Shown: one piece after another, positions 10,010-19,712 of the stretch | How the letters are laid out: each line of letters starts with the position of its first letter | Position numbering within the stretch: position 1 is the first letter of the stretch | Assembly: GCA_021738625.1 (NCBI GenBank) | Contig: JAIPBS010000020.1 | Span: 1-64,000, forward strand | Reading direction: 5' to 3' | Length of the DNA stretch: 64,000 bases | Origin: Bacteroidales bacterium | Lineage (GTDB): Bacteria; Bacteroidota; Bacteroidia; Bacteroidales; JAIOZK01 | The notes under the pieces: model-generated | What the model was told of the DNA's origin: nothing | Database searches by the model: none | Seen by the model: the letters and a program-made list of their open reading frames with translations, nothing else | Made by a program: the position numbers and the translations under genes

Positions 10010-10207
10010 ATGCAGAGAATTAAAAAAATTAAGCCGAAATATATTACCGATGAGAAAGGTAAGAGAAAATCGGTTATCCTGCCTTATGATGATTATCGGG
10101 AATTGATGGAGAATATTGAAGACCTGGCAAAAGTTGCCGAGAGAAGAGAGGAGTACACTATATCGCATGAAGAGTTGGTAAACCAACTGAAGAATGATTA
10201 TTTATGA
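10010..10207 (+). CDS. Antitoxin-like small protein (Phd/RelB type)
   Basis: 65 aa; ITDEKGKRKSVILPYDDYRELMENIEDLAKVAERREE resembles Phd/YefM-like antitoxins. Confidence 0.6.
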   Translation: MQRIKKIKPKYITDEKGKRKSVILPYDDYRELMENIEDLAKVAERREEYTISHEELVNQLKNDYL

Positions 10208-10388
10208 TTTTTGCCGCTAAGTCTCAAATGCACAAAGAATGCACAAAGAGGCTTTTTGCCTCTTGTAAACCTATTTCAGGACGAAACATTGGAAATACTT
10301 GATGCTTTTATAATCTTATAATCCTATACCTGTATACCCCTCTTTCAAATCTTCCCAATTTCAATTTAGAACTTTCCACTTTCATCCT

Positions 10389-11912
10389 CTAGGGCATTTC
10401 ATAATACATACCGGCTCCGGGTCCCAGCGGAAGGCCCAGCAGGATCCATATTACCAGCAATATGGTCCATGCGATGAAAAAGGCAATCGAATACGGGAGC
10501 ATGGTGGCGATCACCGTTCCTATTCCGGCCTTTTTATCATATCTCTGTATAAACGCGATGATCAGTGCAAAAAAGCTCATCATGGGAGAGATCACATTGG
10601 AAATGCTGTCACCGATGCGGTAAACCACCTGTGATAGCTCAGGGCTATACCCCATGAACATAAACATCGGGATGAAGACCGGCGCCAGGATGGCCCATTT
10701 GGCCGAGGCGCTACCCATAAACATGTTGATGGTTGCCGAAAGGAGGATGAATAGTATCATCAGCGGGATCACCCCTACATCGACCGACATCAGCAGATCG
10801 GCCCCTTTGATGGCGAAGATCATACCCAGATTGCTCCATTTGAAATAAGCCACGAATTGAGCGGCGAAAAACACCAGTACAAAATAGGTGCTCAGGCCTT
10901 TCATGCTTTCGCTCATGCCTTTCATCACATCGCTGTCGTTTTTGAAGGTGCCGGCGGCCAGCCCGTATGCCAAGCCTGCCATTCCGGCTCCAAGGAACAG
11001 AATGGCAACAACTCCACGGATCAGGGGAGAATTCAGGAAGGTGCCATCCGGGCCGCGGAAAAAGCCGTTTTCAGGGATCAAGCCCCACAAGGCAATACCG
11101 ATCAGGAACAGGGAAACCATACCGGCCCAGCGCAGTCCTTTTTTTTCTTTTTTAGAAAGGCGCTCCAGCTTTTCATCTTCTTCGCTTCCCTGGTAATCGC
11201 CTAATCTTGGGAAGACAAATTTCTCGGTGACCCAGGTGCCTATTATGGCAATCATAAAGGTGGAGGCCACCATGAAAAAATAGTTTGCCGTGGGATTTAC
11301 GTGGTATTCGGGATCCACGATTCGGGCTGCTTCCTGTGACAATCCGGCAAGCAACGGGTCAATGGTTCCCAGCACCAGGTTGGCGCTGAATCCTCCCGAA
11401 ACACCGGCAAATGCAGCTGCCATGCCGCCTATGGGATTCCGCCCGACAGACTTGAAAATGATGCCTGCCAGCGGGATCAGCAATACATATCCCACATCGC
11501 TGGCAACATTTGAAAGGATACCTGCAAAAACGATCACAAAGGTCAACAGCTTTTTAGGCGAAGAAAGCACCAGCAGCCGGATCAGGGTTGCAATCAAACC
11601 GCTGCTTTCCGCAATTCCGATACCCAGCATGGCCACCATTACGATACCCAGTGGCGCAAAGCCTGTGAAGTTGTCCACCATTTCGAGAAGGATACGGTGC
11701 AGGCCTTCAACCGATAAGAGGTTGACCGGTTCGATCAACTCGCCTGTTCCCGGATGCACCGCTGTCCAGTTGGTGATGTAGGCCAGCCAGCTGAAGAAAA
11801 TGGCCATCAAAGCGAAAAGCAAAAACAAGGTGGCCGGATGCGGCAAGGCATTGCCAACCCGCTCAACGGAGTTCAGCATGCGATCGGAAAATGACCGTTT
11901 TGTTTTACCCAT
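10389..11912 (-). CDS. AbgT family transporter (p-aminobenzoyl-glutamate type)
   Basis: 507 aa; [70 protein letters not shown]. Confidence 0.9.
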   Translation of the reverse strand: MGKTKRSFSDRMLNSVERVGNALPHPATLFLLFALMAIFFSWLAYITNWTAVHPGTGELIEPVNLLSVEGLHRILLEMVDNFTGFAPLGIVMVAMLGIGIAESSGLIATLIRLLVLSSPKKLLTFVIVFAGILSNVASDVGYVLLIPLAGIIFKSVGRNPIGGMAAAFAGVSGGFSANLVLGTIDPLLAGLSQEAARIVDPEYHVNPTANYFFMVASTFMIAIIGTWVTEKFVFPRLGDYQGSEEDEKLERLSKKEKKGLRWAGMVSLFLIGIALWGLIPENGFFRGPDGTFLNSPLIRGVVAILFLGAGMAGLAYGLAAGTFKNDSDVMKGMSESMKGLSTYFVLVFFAAQFVAYFKWSNLGMIFAIKGADLLMSVDVGVIPLMILFILLSATINMFMGSASAKWAILAPVFIPMFMFMGYSPELSQVVYRIGDSISNVISPMMSFFALIIAFIQRYDKKAGIGTVIATMLPYSIAFFIAWTILLVIWILLGLPLGPGAGMYYEMP

Positions 11913-11973
11913 AGCCTTTACAAGTTGTTATGATTATAAATAACATATGTAAAAAAACGTCTAATGTTATTTC

Positions 11974-13068
11974 TCATTCCCCAAACCCAAACGCATGCAC
12001 CATTTTATCAAAAATGGCGGTGTTTTCGTAAAGACCTGAGAAATCTTCCGCACCCGGGCCGTATGCAAAAAGCGGGACAAAGACCGGCGTATGGTGTCCG
12101 GTTGAGAAATGCCCCACCAGGCTGTCGCCTTTGAGCGTGCCGTCAACAACGGTGAATCCTCCGGTTTCATGATCGGAAGTAATGACCACAAGGGTTTCTC
12201 CGTTCTTTTCAGCGAAATCGAGCACCTTTTCAACCAGGTTATCCAATTCCACGGTTTCATCCACGACGTATTTCTGGTTGTTGTCATGTCCGCCCCAGTC
12301 AATTTGTGAACTTTCGATCATCAGGAAAAACCCGTCTTCATCCTGATCGAGCACTTCAATGGCCTTCATGCTTGCTTTGTCAAGATAATCGCCCCTTCCT
12401 TCGAGATGTTTGGGCAAATGCTTTTCACCGAACAATCCTGCGATCAATGGTCCCCGGGCATGGTTAATTTCTTCATAATTATAGATCAGATTATAGCCTT
12501 TGTTTTGAAGGCTGTCCAACAGGTTAAGCCCGTCTTCACGCGCTCCGAAATGGGCTTTACCTCCGCCGAAAAACACATCCACTTCTGTTTCAAGAAAGTC
12601 CATGGCAAGGGCTTCATACTCATGTCTGCTGGGGTGATGTGCGATAAAAGAAGCGGGCGTGGCATGCGTAATGGCCGATGTGGCAACCAGTCCGCTGGCC
12701 TTGCCGTGTTGCTCTGCGATTTCCAGGATGGTCTCTAACTTTTCACCTGAAGGCAACACCCCGATATGGCCGTTGTTGGTTTTCTTACCCGTGGCCATCG
12801 CAGTTCCGGCAGCTGCAGAATCAGTGATCAGTTCATCGGCGGAACTGGTGTTCACCAGGCCAACGAATTTACACCTTGCCATTGCGGTGTTGTCGTTTTT
12901 TACTTTATAGGCTGCATACAGCTGGGAAATGCCGATCCCGTCGCCGATCATCAAAATGATGTTTTTGGGCTTTTCTGCTGTTTGCTTTCCGGTTGTTGCC
13001 GGTTCCTGTTTCTGCTTGCAAGCTGCAGCGAACAGAAGTACGGCCAGTAAATAGATTATCTTTTTCAT
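11974..13068 (-). CDS. Alkaline phosphatase, lipoprotein
   Basis: Start MKKIIYLLAVLLFAAACKQ at 13068; NIILMIGDGIGISQLYAA, TDSAAAGTAMATG, TSDHETGGF. Confidence 0.93.
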   Translation of the reverse strand: MKKIIYLLAVLLFAAACKQKQEPATTGKQTAEKPKNIILMIGDGIGISQLYAAYKVKNDNTAMARCKFVGLVNTSSADELITDSAAAGTAMATGKKTNNGHIGVLPSGEKLETILEIAEQHGKASGLVATSAITHATPASFIAHHPSRHEYEALAMDFLETEVDVFFGGGKAHFGAREDGLNLLDSLQNKGYNLIYNYEEINHARGPLIAGLFGEKHLPKHLEGRGDYLDKASMKAIEVLDQDEDGFFLMIESSQIDWGGHDNNQKYVVDETVELDNLVEKVLDFAEKNGETLVVITSDHETGGFTVVDGTLKGDSLVGHFSTGHHTPVFVPLFAYGPGAEDFSGLYENTAIFDKMVHAFGFGE

Positions 13069-13069
13069 C

Positions 13070-15070
13070 TTATTCCGTATTTTTTGCTTTAACATTTGAA
13101 GGCAGCTCCAGTCCGTAGCCGGCTTTTTTGTCTTCCCGTTTCAGCAGTATTGCGAATACCAGTCCGAACAAACCGAGCGCTGCAAACATCAGGATGGCCC
13201 AGGTATAGTCCAGGGGCGTTCTGATCTTGATCACCGTGTTGTCGGACCAGTTCAGATAGTCGATCTTACCCTGTCCGAGCTTCAGGCTGAGCTGTCCCTT
13301 CTTATTGATGTAAACATCATGTTCCTCGGCTAAAATAATGTTATTGGCAGAGGTGTCCATTAAAGTAACATTAATTTTTTCTGATTGTTTGATGAGCTTA
13401 TCCCAGCGCTGCGGAATATCCACATCAAATTTCAGAAATCCGCCTGCCGTATCGGTTTCAAATTGTTTTGACGTGAAAAGGTTCTCCGGCAGCGAATCTG
13501 TGGTGGAAATAACAAGCAGGTGCTGTTGGGGATCGATCCTGAAAAACTTCATATTGATGCGCTCGGTGCTGTCGGTGCCCAGGGTGTCGGTAAAGGTTCC
13601 CAGCCTGCCTGATTTGGCATGGAAATACTCCGTCCACATCAGCTCTCCATATTTGTTGACCTGTTTTTCAAGTACTTCCTCTTCCTTTTCCGCTTTCAGC
13701 GTATCCGGAAGATGATAAAGGGAAAGACTTGAAAGCAGTTGTTTGTTTTCGATGGCCTCATCCCGGTTGTCGAGATAGCTGGCTGTAAAGATCTTCGACT
13801 CCCTGATTTCCCGGGTTTGCTGCGGGCTCAGATAGATCTCAGCATTTTTGTTGGTTGTGTCGAGGATGAGGCCGGCCAGTATGGGGAAAAGGAAGAGGCC
13901 CAGATTTTGAACCGAGAACATGGCTCCGTATGCGGAACCGATTCGTTTCTCGGCAACGATCTTAGCCACCGAAGGCCACATGGCAGCCGGAACCAGGGCG
14001 ATGGCGATGCCAAGCAAAAGAAGCGGGATCACCGGGTTGAAGTAAGTGATTGCGAAAGTGAGGTGTATGAGGGTGAGCAGTACCGATCCGAAGATCATCA
14101 GGGTGGCGCTGCGCCCGAAACGGTCCACAACCAGCCCGAAGAGCGGGGTGGCGAACATGGTAACCCAATAAAGCAGCGAGGCAATCTTACCGCTTTCCGA
14201 CAGTCCCATGCCGAATTTGTTCAGCAGAAAATCGGGGGAGAAAGCCTGGAAAGGGAAAACCGCCGAATAAAAAGTAACGCATAGCAGGGTTACATAGATG
14301 AATGATTTATTGGTGAGAAGTCGTTTAAGATCGGTAAAGCTGAAATTGTCTTCCTTTTTCAGCAGCTTAACGTCAGCGGATTGTTGTTTGTCGATCTTCA
14401 CGTCAAAAATGGAATACACCAGAAAAGCCAGGAAAGCCACCAGCAACAAGATGGCTGCAAACCAGATGGCGATGGTCCAGTGCGATGCAGCGGCAGCGAT
14501 ATCGGCCGAATAAAACAATGCCAGCGCTGATCCGGCCCTGGCCAGCCCGATCTTCAGTCCGAAAGCCAGGGCCAGCTCCTTGCCCTTGAACCATTTCACG
14601 ATGACCTTGCTTACCACCACGATGCTGGTTTCGGCGCCCAGCCCGAAGAAGAAACGGCCCAGGATCATCATTTTCAGTTCGGGTGAGTAATCCGTCAGGA
14701 ATGAATTCAGGAAGGAATAGCCAAATCCTCCATTGCTGAAATACTCACTGGCACCGTAAGCAGTAAGCAAACCGCCGATGGCCATCATGCCCACAAACAT
14801 AAAACCCGTGCGTCGAATGCCGAGCTTGTCGAGGATGATGCCGCCCAGCACGGCCATCAGCAAAAAGGTGTTGGGAATGGAATAGGCCGCAACAAACAGC
14901 CCGAAATCCGAGGAAGTGAAGTTAAAGTGATCCTCAAGCAACCGCTTCAGGGGGGATATGGCATCGTAAAAATAATAGTTGGCGGCCTGCACAAAAGCGA
15001 TCAGAAACAGGATGGCCCACCGTTTACCTGCCGAATCTTTCAAACTTCTTTTGAATTGTTCCATGTTCAA
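13070..15070 (-). CDS. MFS transporter with a large insertion before the last TM helix
   Basis: 666 aa; aligns by eye to the neighbouring 475-aa MFS except for a ~210-aa non-TM block (about residues 407-618). Confidence 0.85.
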   Translation of the reverse strand: MNMEQFKRSLKDSAGKRWAILFLIAFVQAANYYFYDAISPLKRLLEDHFNFTSSDFGLFVAAYSIPNTFLLMAVLGGIILDKLGIRRTGFMFVGMMAIGGLLTAYGASEYFSNGGFGYSFLNSFLTDYSPELKMMILGRFFFGLGAETSIVVVSKVIVKWFKGKELALAFGLKIGLARAGSALALFYSADIAAAASHWTIAIWFAAILLLVAFLAFLVYSIFDVKIDKQQSADVKLLKKEDNFSFTDLKRLLTNKSFIYVTLLCVTFYSAVFPFQAFSPDFLLNKFGMGLSESGKIASLLYWVTMFATPLFGLVVDRFGRSATLMIFGSVLLTLIHLTFAITYFNPVIPLLLLGIAIALVPAAMWPSVAKIVAEKRIGSAYGAMFSVQNLGLFLFPILAGLILDTTNKNAEIYLSPQQTREIRESKIFTASYLDNRDEAIENKQLLSSLSLYHLPDTLKAEKEEEVLEKQVNKYGELMWTEYFHAKSGRLGTFTDTLGTDSTERINMKFFRIDPQQHLLVISTTDSLPENLFTSKQFETDTAGGFLKFDVDIPQRWDKLIKQSEKINVTLMDTSANNIILAEEHDVYINKKGQLSLKLGQGKIDYLNWSDNTVIKIRTPLDYTWAILMFAALGLFGLVFAILLKREDKKAGYGLELPSNVKAKNTE

Positions 15071-15078
15071 CCGCTTTT

Positions 15079-16506
15079 TTAAACCGACTTGATTTCTTCT
15101 TCTGAAACGGGTGAGGGGTCGGCATTGGATGGGAGCTCCAGGCCGTATCCGGAGGTTTTGTCATCCCATTTGAGCAATAAAGCAAAAACAAACCCGATCA
15201 CACCAAAAGCTACAAACATAAGCATGGTGGGGGTATAGTTGAGCCTGGCACCCTGCTCGATCATTTCGGGTGTGACGCCCGCATTGGCTTTATCCAGGAT
15301 GTAACCCGCCAGAATGGGCACCCCGAAAAGCCCGAGGTTCTGCAGAGAGAACATAGCCCCGTATGCCGATCCGATCCTTGATTCAGGAACGATCTTGGCC
15401 ACTGCCGGCCACATGGCAGCAGGCACCAGTGAGAATGCGATGCCCAGCAAGGCTATCAGGATATAAACCGAGAATTGTACTGTGATGAAGCTGAATATCA
15501 GGTGAACGATCACCAGCATCAGCGAACCATAGATCATCAGGGTGGCGCTTTTGCCTTTCTTGTCAACAAACGCCCCGAAAATGGGTGTGAACACAATGGT
15601 GCCGTAATACAAAATAGAAGCAATGTCGGCACTTGCGGTTTCCGAAACCCCGAAGCGGTGGAAAAAGAAATCAGCTGCATATTTCTGGAAAGGAAAAACA
15701 GCCGCATAAAAGGTTACGCAAAGTGCAGTAATGAACCAAAAGCTTCTGTTCTTAAATAACCTCAACAAATCACTTAAATGAAATTCATCTTCCTTGTCCA
15801 TCACACTTATGGATTTGGCTGTTTGCCGGTCGAGTTTTACATCATACATCAGGTAAACCAGGAAAGTCAGGAATCCGATCAGGAGCAACATTACGGCAAA
15901 CCAGATGGGTAGGTTCCAGAAATCTTCCATGACCAGGCGAGGAGAGATATTGAAGGCCAGGGCGCTTCCTATCCTTGCAATGGCCAGATTCAGGGCAAAT
16001 GCCAGGGCGATCTCATACCCTTTAAACCATTTAACCAATATTTTACTGGTAACCACGATACTGGTTTCAGCACCCAGTCCGAAGATCAGCATGCCCAGGG
16101 TCATCATTTTCATTTCGGGGCTGTAAGAAGTCCAGAAAGAATTCAGCAAACCGTAACCGATCCCACCATCCCTGAAATAATCCGATGTGCCGTAGGCAGT
16201 AAGGAAAGCGCCGATCAGCATAAAAACCGCAAACATGGTTCCCGTTAAGCGAATGCCCAGTTTATCAAGGATGATGCCGCCTATGATGGCCATCAACAGG
16301 AAGGTGTTGGGAAAGGCGTAAAACCCGACGATGGTTCCATAATCTGTGGAACTTAGGTTGAGGTTTTCCTGCAGTAAGTTTTTCAGGGGTGATAAAACAT
16401 CATAGAAATAATAATTGGCCGCCATCAAAAAACTGACGATCACCATCATGGTCCAGCGGGCGGCGGGCTTGTCGCGTAAGGTCCTTTTGATTTGTTCCAT
16501 GCTCAT
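15079..16506 (-). CDS. MFS transporter
   Basis: 475 aa, 12-TM-like, tandem paralogue of the adjacent gene (shared NYYFYD..SPLK, GGIILDKLGIR, VPAAMWP.VAKIV). Confidence 0.88.
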   Translation of the reverse strand: MSMEQIKRTLRDKPAARWTMMVIVSFLMAANYYFYDVLSPLKNLLQENLNLSSTDYGTIVGFYAFPNTFLLMAIIGGIILDKLGIRLTGTMFAVFMLIGAFLTAYGTSDYFRDGGIGYGLLNSFWTSYSPEMKMMTLGMLIFGLGAETSIVVTSKILVKWFKGYEIALAFALNLAIARIGSALAFNISPRLVMEDFWNLPIWFAVMLLLIGFLTFLVYLMYDVKLDRQTAKSISVMDKEDEFHLSDLLRLFKNRSFWFITALCVTFYAAVFPFQKYAADFFFHRFGVSETASADIASILYYGTIVFTPIFGAFVDKKGKSATLMIYGSLMLVIVHLIFSFITVQFSVYILIALLGIAFSLVPAAMWPAVAKIVPESRIGSAYGAMFSLQNLGLFGVPILAGYILDKANAGVTPEMIEQGARLNYTPTMLMFVAFGVIGFVFALLLKWDDKTSGYGLELPSNADPSPVSEEEIKSV

Positions 16507-16594
16507 TTTATTTAGGGTTTCAAAAGTAAGGATTATTGTGGTTTTGGGTTAATTTTTGCAGGGTTGAATGTAAAACAGAAAAAATATAGAAATC

Positions 16595-16906
16595 ATGATG
16601 GAGAAAAACTATGATACCCTGGCAGAAGCAACATTCGACCTGGATCAGCGCGGCTACACCGAGAACTTCAAAGCTGAAGAAAACTTCGTCACCGCTTTAA
16701 ACAGTGGAAAGAAATACCGGCCTCAGGATTTACTGATCACCGGTTATTACCGTTTTGAGGGAAAAAGCGATCCGGCCGATTCGGTTGAGGTTTTTGCCAT
16801 CGAAGCCAACGACAACACCAAAGGAACACTTGTTATGTCGTATGGGGCAAAACATTCACAAAATACCGATCTCATCCGGGAAATAGAAACAAAAGAAAGG
16901 GATTGA
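16595..16906 (+). CDS. Conserved small protein of unknown function
   Basis: 103 aa; NYDTLAEATFDLDQRGYTENF...YYRFEGKSDPADSVEVFAIE; resembles a short Bacteroidetes family often labelled phosphoribosylpyrophosphate synthetase without real similarity to Prs. Confidence 0.6.
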   Translation: MMEKNYDTLAEATFDLDQRGYTENFKAEENFVTALNSGKKYRPQDLLITGYYRFEGKSDPADSVEVFAIEANDNTKGTLVMSYGAKHSQNTDLIREIETKERD

Positions 16907-16937
16907 ATCCGCCTGAGGCGGATAAGGGGGTATTCCC

Positions 16938-16956
16938 CGCCCCCTGGGGCGTTTTT
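16938..16956 (+). terminator. Intrinsic terminator
   Basis: CGCCCC/GGGGCG stem plus T run, just after perfect palindrome ATCCGCCTGAGGCGGAT (16907-16923). Confidence 0.5.
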
Positions 16957-17001
16957 CAATATTTCATATAATACCCGGCTGCTTTGCGGTGGGTAGTTTA
17001 T

Positions 17002-18147
17002 TCAAATAAATATCAGCACTTCATCCCGGGCGATGAGCGAGGAGGCCAATGATATCGCATTAATGTTGTGATGATCTTTCCAGGTGTAAGCTTGCTGGTT
17101 TTTCTCATCCAGCCAGAAATTCTCGATCTCTTCGGCCATGGGCAGAAAGTTCTTGATTTCCTTAAGGTTGAGATTGACTTCAGGAAACAATCGGTCAACG
17201 GATGATAAAACCCTTAGGCCGAGCGTTAAACCACATTCGCGAAAGGCAAGTCGCTCTGTGGCGTTTCTTGCGGGATCGTAAATGCGGGCAGTGAACATTT
17301 TTAAGGCATTGATGCAATCCATTAACATTTTCTCCGGTTTCAGTAACCTTACCAGCTCCACTTTGTTGTTTCGGCCGAGCATGATAAGCCGGGCCGTATC
17401 CAGCATCAGTATTCCCATACCCAGAGCATCATTGGTGTACCAATCGCGGCCTGCACACAAGGTGTGCAATTTATTTCTGAAAGATTCAAGGTCGTTTGCT
17501 TTTTCGGGTACTTTTTCCAGGGCGCTTTCAACACAGAGCAATCCTTCCAGTGGGTCGTGACCGCCCATGCTCGTAACAACCGGCCTGGAAAGATCGATAC
17601 TCATTTTCCAGTACATGCGGATAATACCTTCTCTGTTGTCGGTGAAATGTTCGCCCGCCTGACATAGTTCAGCGGCCCAGATGTCGTATTTCTTTTCGTC
17701 GGTTTCTTTTCCGGCCTGCAACAAGGCATTGATCCAGCGGGTGATATAATGAAAGTACTGGCCGTCCCTCTCCCATTCAAGGCTTTCATCAAAGTGCTCG
17801 TCTTCTTTTCTTTCGGGAAGCTCCTTGCCGATCCTCAGGCCTCCGATGGTGGGGTGAAACTTGCCTTTTTCCTCCGGCAGCCCGCTTATCCAGCCCTTTC
17901 GTTCATCATCTGAACGGTGCCGGCCAAGGCTGTTGTGTACACCATCAATCAGCTTTATGGCATAATCATGATATACTTTTGATTCGAGCTGGTGAGCAAG
18001 GCCAAACAGGTTTTTTACGGCAAAAGCGTCTGTCCACAAATATCTTTTATCAGTGATATTCATTTCACTGCTGACACCCGTATTCCTAAGGAATGCATCC
18101 ATCAGCTTGCGGGCAGATTCGAGGCTTTTATTATTTCTCTTGCTCAT
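17002..18147 (-). CDS. Hypothetical protein, possibly alpha/alpha-barrel
   Basis: 381-aa helical ORF overlapping the 3' end of pcm by 17 nt. Confidence 0.6.
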   Translation of the reverse strand: MSKRNNKSLESARKLMDAFLRNTGVSSEMNITDKRYLWTDAFAVKNLFGLAHQLESKVYHDYAIKLIDGVHNSLGRHRSDDERKGWISGLPEEKGKFHPTIGGLRIGKELPERKEDEHFDESLEWERDGQYFHYITRWINALLQAGKETDEKKYDIWAAELCQAGEHFTDNREGIIRMYWKMSIDLSRPVVTSMGGHDPLEGLLCVESALEKVPEKANDLESFRNKLHTLCAGRDWYTNDALGMGILMLDTARLIMLGRNNKVELVRLLKPEKMLMDCINALKMFTARIYDPARNATERLAFRECGLTLGLRVLSSVDRLFPEVNLNLKEIKNFLPMAEEIENFWLDEKNQQAYTWKDHHNINAISLASSLIARDEVLIFI

Positions 18148-18787
18148 CTTCGTTGTAGTAAGGTTTTTGAACCTGTCCCGTCATCGGTACAAAGCGCACA
18201 GGCAGCAGGTCTTTCATGCAATAATCATCCTCATCTTTTTTACGCATCACTACCAGGTTTTCAAAGGAATCACTCACCGGAGCGATCAACAGTCCTTCAA
18301 TCTTAAGCTGCTGCTTTAATGGCTCAGGTATTTTTGGTGTAGAGGCAGTGAGCATGATTTTGTCGAAAGGCGCCTTCCCGGGCCATCCCTTATAGCCATC
18401 TCCATGTATGGCTTCAACGTTCCGGATTCCGGCCTTTTGAAGGTTATTCCTTGCCAGGTCTGCAAGCCATTCAACAATTTCTATGCTGTAAACCTGCTTA
18501 ACAATTCTCGAAAGTACAGCTGCGTTGTATCCACATCCACTTCCGATCTCCAGCACCACATCGTCTTCATTCAGTTCCAGGTTTTGGGCCATGAAAGCCA
18601 CAATGTAAGGTTGGCTGATGGTTTGTCCTTTCCCAATGGGGAGAGGTTCGTCTACATAGGCATATTCCCGAATATCATCGGGTACGAACAGTCGCCGGTC
18701 CACTTCGCGCATGGCCCGGATCACCTCTGGGTCTTTAATGTCCCGTCCCCTTAGTTGCCGTTCTATCATTTGGTCTTTTGAAGTCAT
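18131..18787 (-). CDS. pcm: Protein-L-isoaspartate O-methyltransferase
   Basis: 218 aa; AYVDEPLPIGKGQTISQPYIVAFMAQNL, VLEIGSGCGYNAAVL, HGDGYKGWPGKAPFDKIMLTAS. Confidence 0.95.
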   Translation of the reverse strand: MTSKDQMIERQLRGRDIKDPEVIRAMREVDRRLFVPDDIREYAYVDEPLPIGKGQTISQPYIVAFMAQNLELNEDDVVLEIGSGCGYNAAVLSRIVKQVYSIEIVEWLADLARNNLQKAGIRNVEAIHGDGYKGWPGKAPFDKIMLTASTPKIPEPLKQQLKIEGLLIAPVSDSFENLVVMRKKDEDDYCMKDLLPVRFVPMTGQVQKPYYNEDEQEK

Positions 18788-18806
18788 AAAGCAGTTTTTT
18801 TAGTAA

Positions 18807-18840
18807 GGACCGGTCGTCAGGCATTGCTGCCGGCCGGTCC
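18807..18840. repeat. GC-rich hairpin between the 26-aa ORF and pcm
   Basis: GGACCGG...CCGGTCC exact 7-bp stem. Confidence 0.5.
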
Positions 18841-18861
18841 CCTCAGGTGCATAAATGTAGT

Positions 18862-18942
18862 TTAGATGTCGAGATAGTAGGAGTCAAAATCGTTGTATTC
18901 ATCAAATTCAACTGAAATTGTAAGTGTTGCAAGTTTTTTCAT
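18862..18942 (-). CDS. Small ORF, 26 aa (MKKLATLTISVEFDEYNDFDSYYLDI)
   Basis: ATG preceded on the minus strand by GGGAGGA with 8-nt spacing; absent from the supplied ORF track. Confidence 0.5.
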   Translation of the reverse strand: MKKLATLTISVEFDEYNDFDSYYLDI

Positions 18943-19292
18943 TTTTTAAGTCCTCCCTTTTTGTTTGATTTTTCTGATAGCATAAAATGCATGCGCCATT
19001 CCTGTGCCACAAATGATGATCTGTATATTGGATGATTTCTGTTTACACCTCATATAAAGGGATGTATAGTTTTAATTTGAATGTTTATTCAAAATAATAG
19101 TGGAGTAATGTGGATGTTTGGGTAACAATTGTAAAATAGTTTCTACAATATCAATCTGATTTATTTTTGATAGAAAAGTGCAGCCATCATCCCTTATAAA
19201 TGATTATGCAGCTATAAGTCTGTTAAGTCTGAATGTTGGCACAACTATTTCTCATTGCCCTGTAAACTATTTATTAACTTAAAAAATCAGCT

Positions 19293-19682
19293 ATGTTATT
19301 TTCAGAAATCATTTTTGCCATCGTTGTCGCCATTTTAATTGGCGTTTTGTTTTACTACGGATTTAAATACTCAGGACCCTGGGGTAGCTTTTGGAGTTTT
19401 ATACTGATCCTGATTCTTGCCGGACTTGCTGCAAGTGCCTGGCTTGAACCGGTCGGTCCGCTTTTTTATGATGTGGCCTGGATACCCGTGCTGTTTGTCG
19501 TGCTGCTATTTGCGCTGCTACTTGCTGCTGCAACCACACCCGAAACCAGAAGGAGGAGACGCCGGCCGCTGGAACCCGGTGAAACAAGAGAAGAGGAAGC
19601 TGCGACAGTAACCCTGGGTGTCTTTTTCTGGATATTTATGTTGTTCCTGCTCATTGCAGCATTATGGGGCATATTCAGATAA
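19293..19682 (+). CDS. Small integral membrane protein
   Basis: 129 aa with several hydrophobic segments and a basic loop (PETRRRRRRPLEPGE). Confidence 0.6.
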   Translation: MLFSEIIFAIVVAILIGVLFYYGFKYSGPWGSFWSFILILILAGLAASAWLEPVGPLFYDVAWIPVLFVVLLFALLLAAATTPETRRRRRRPLEPGETREEEAATVTLGVFFWIFMLFLLIAALWGIFR

Positions 19683-19712
19683 TCACCAATACAAAACAAA
19701 TGGAGGTTTATT

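Noticed and set aside
10208-10310. Toxin partner overlapping the antitoxin stop codon
   Set aside because: Frame from the overlapping ATG gives MIFAAKSQMHKECTKRLFASCKPISGRNIGNT*, too short and not like RelE/ParE/Doc toxins.
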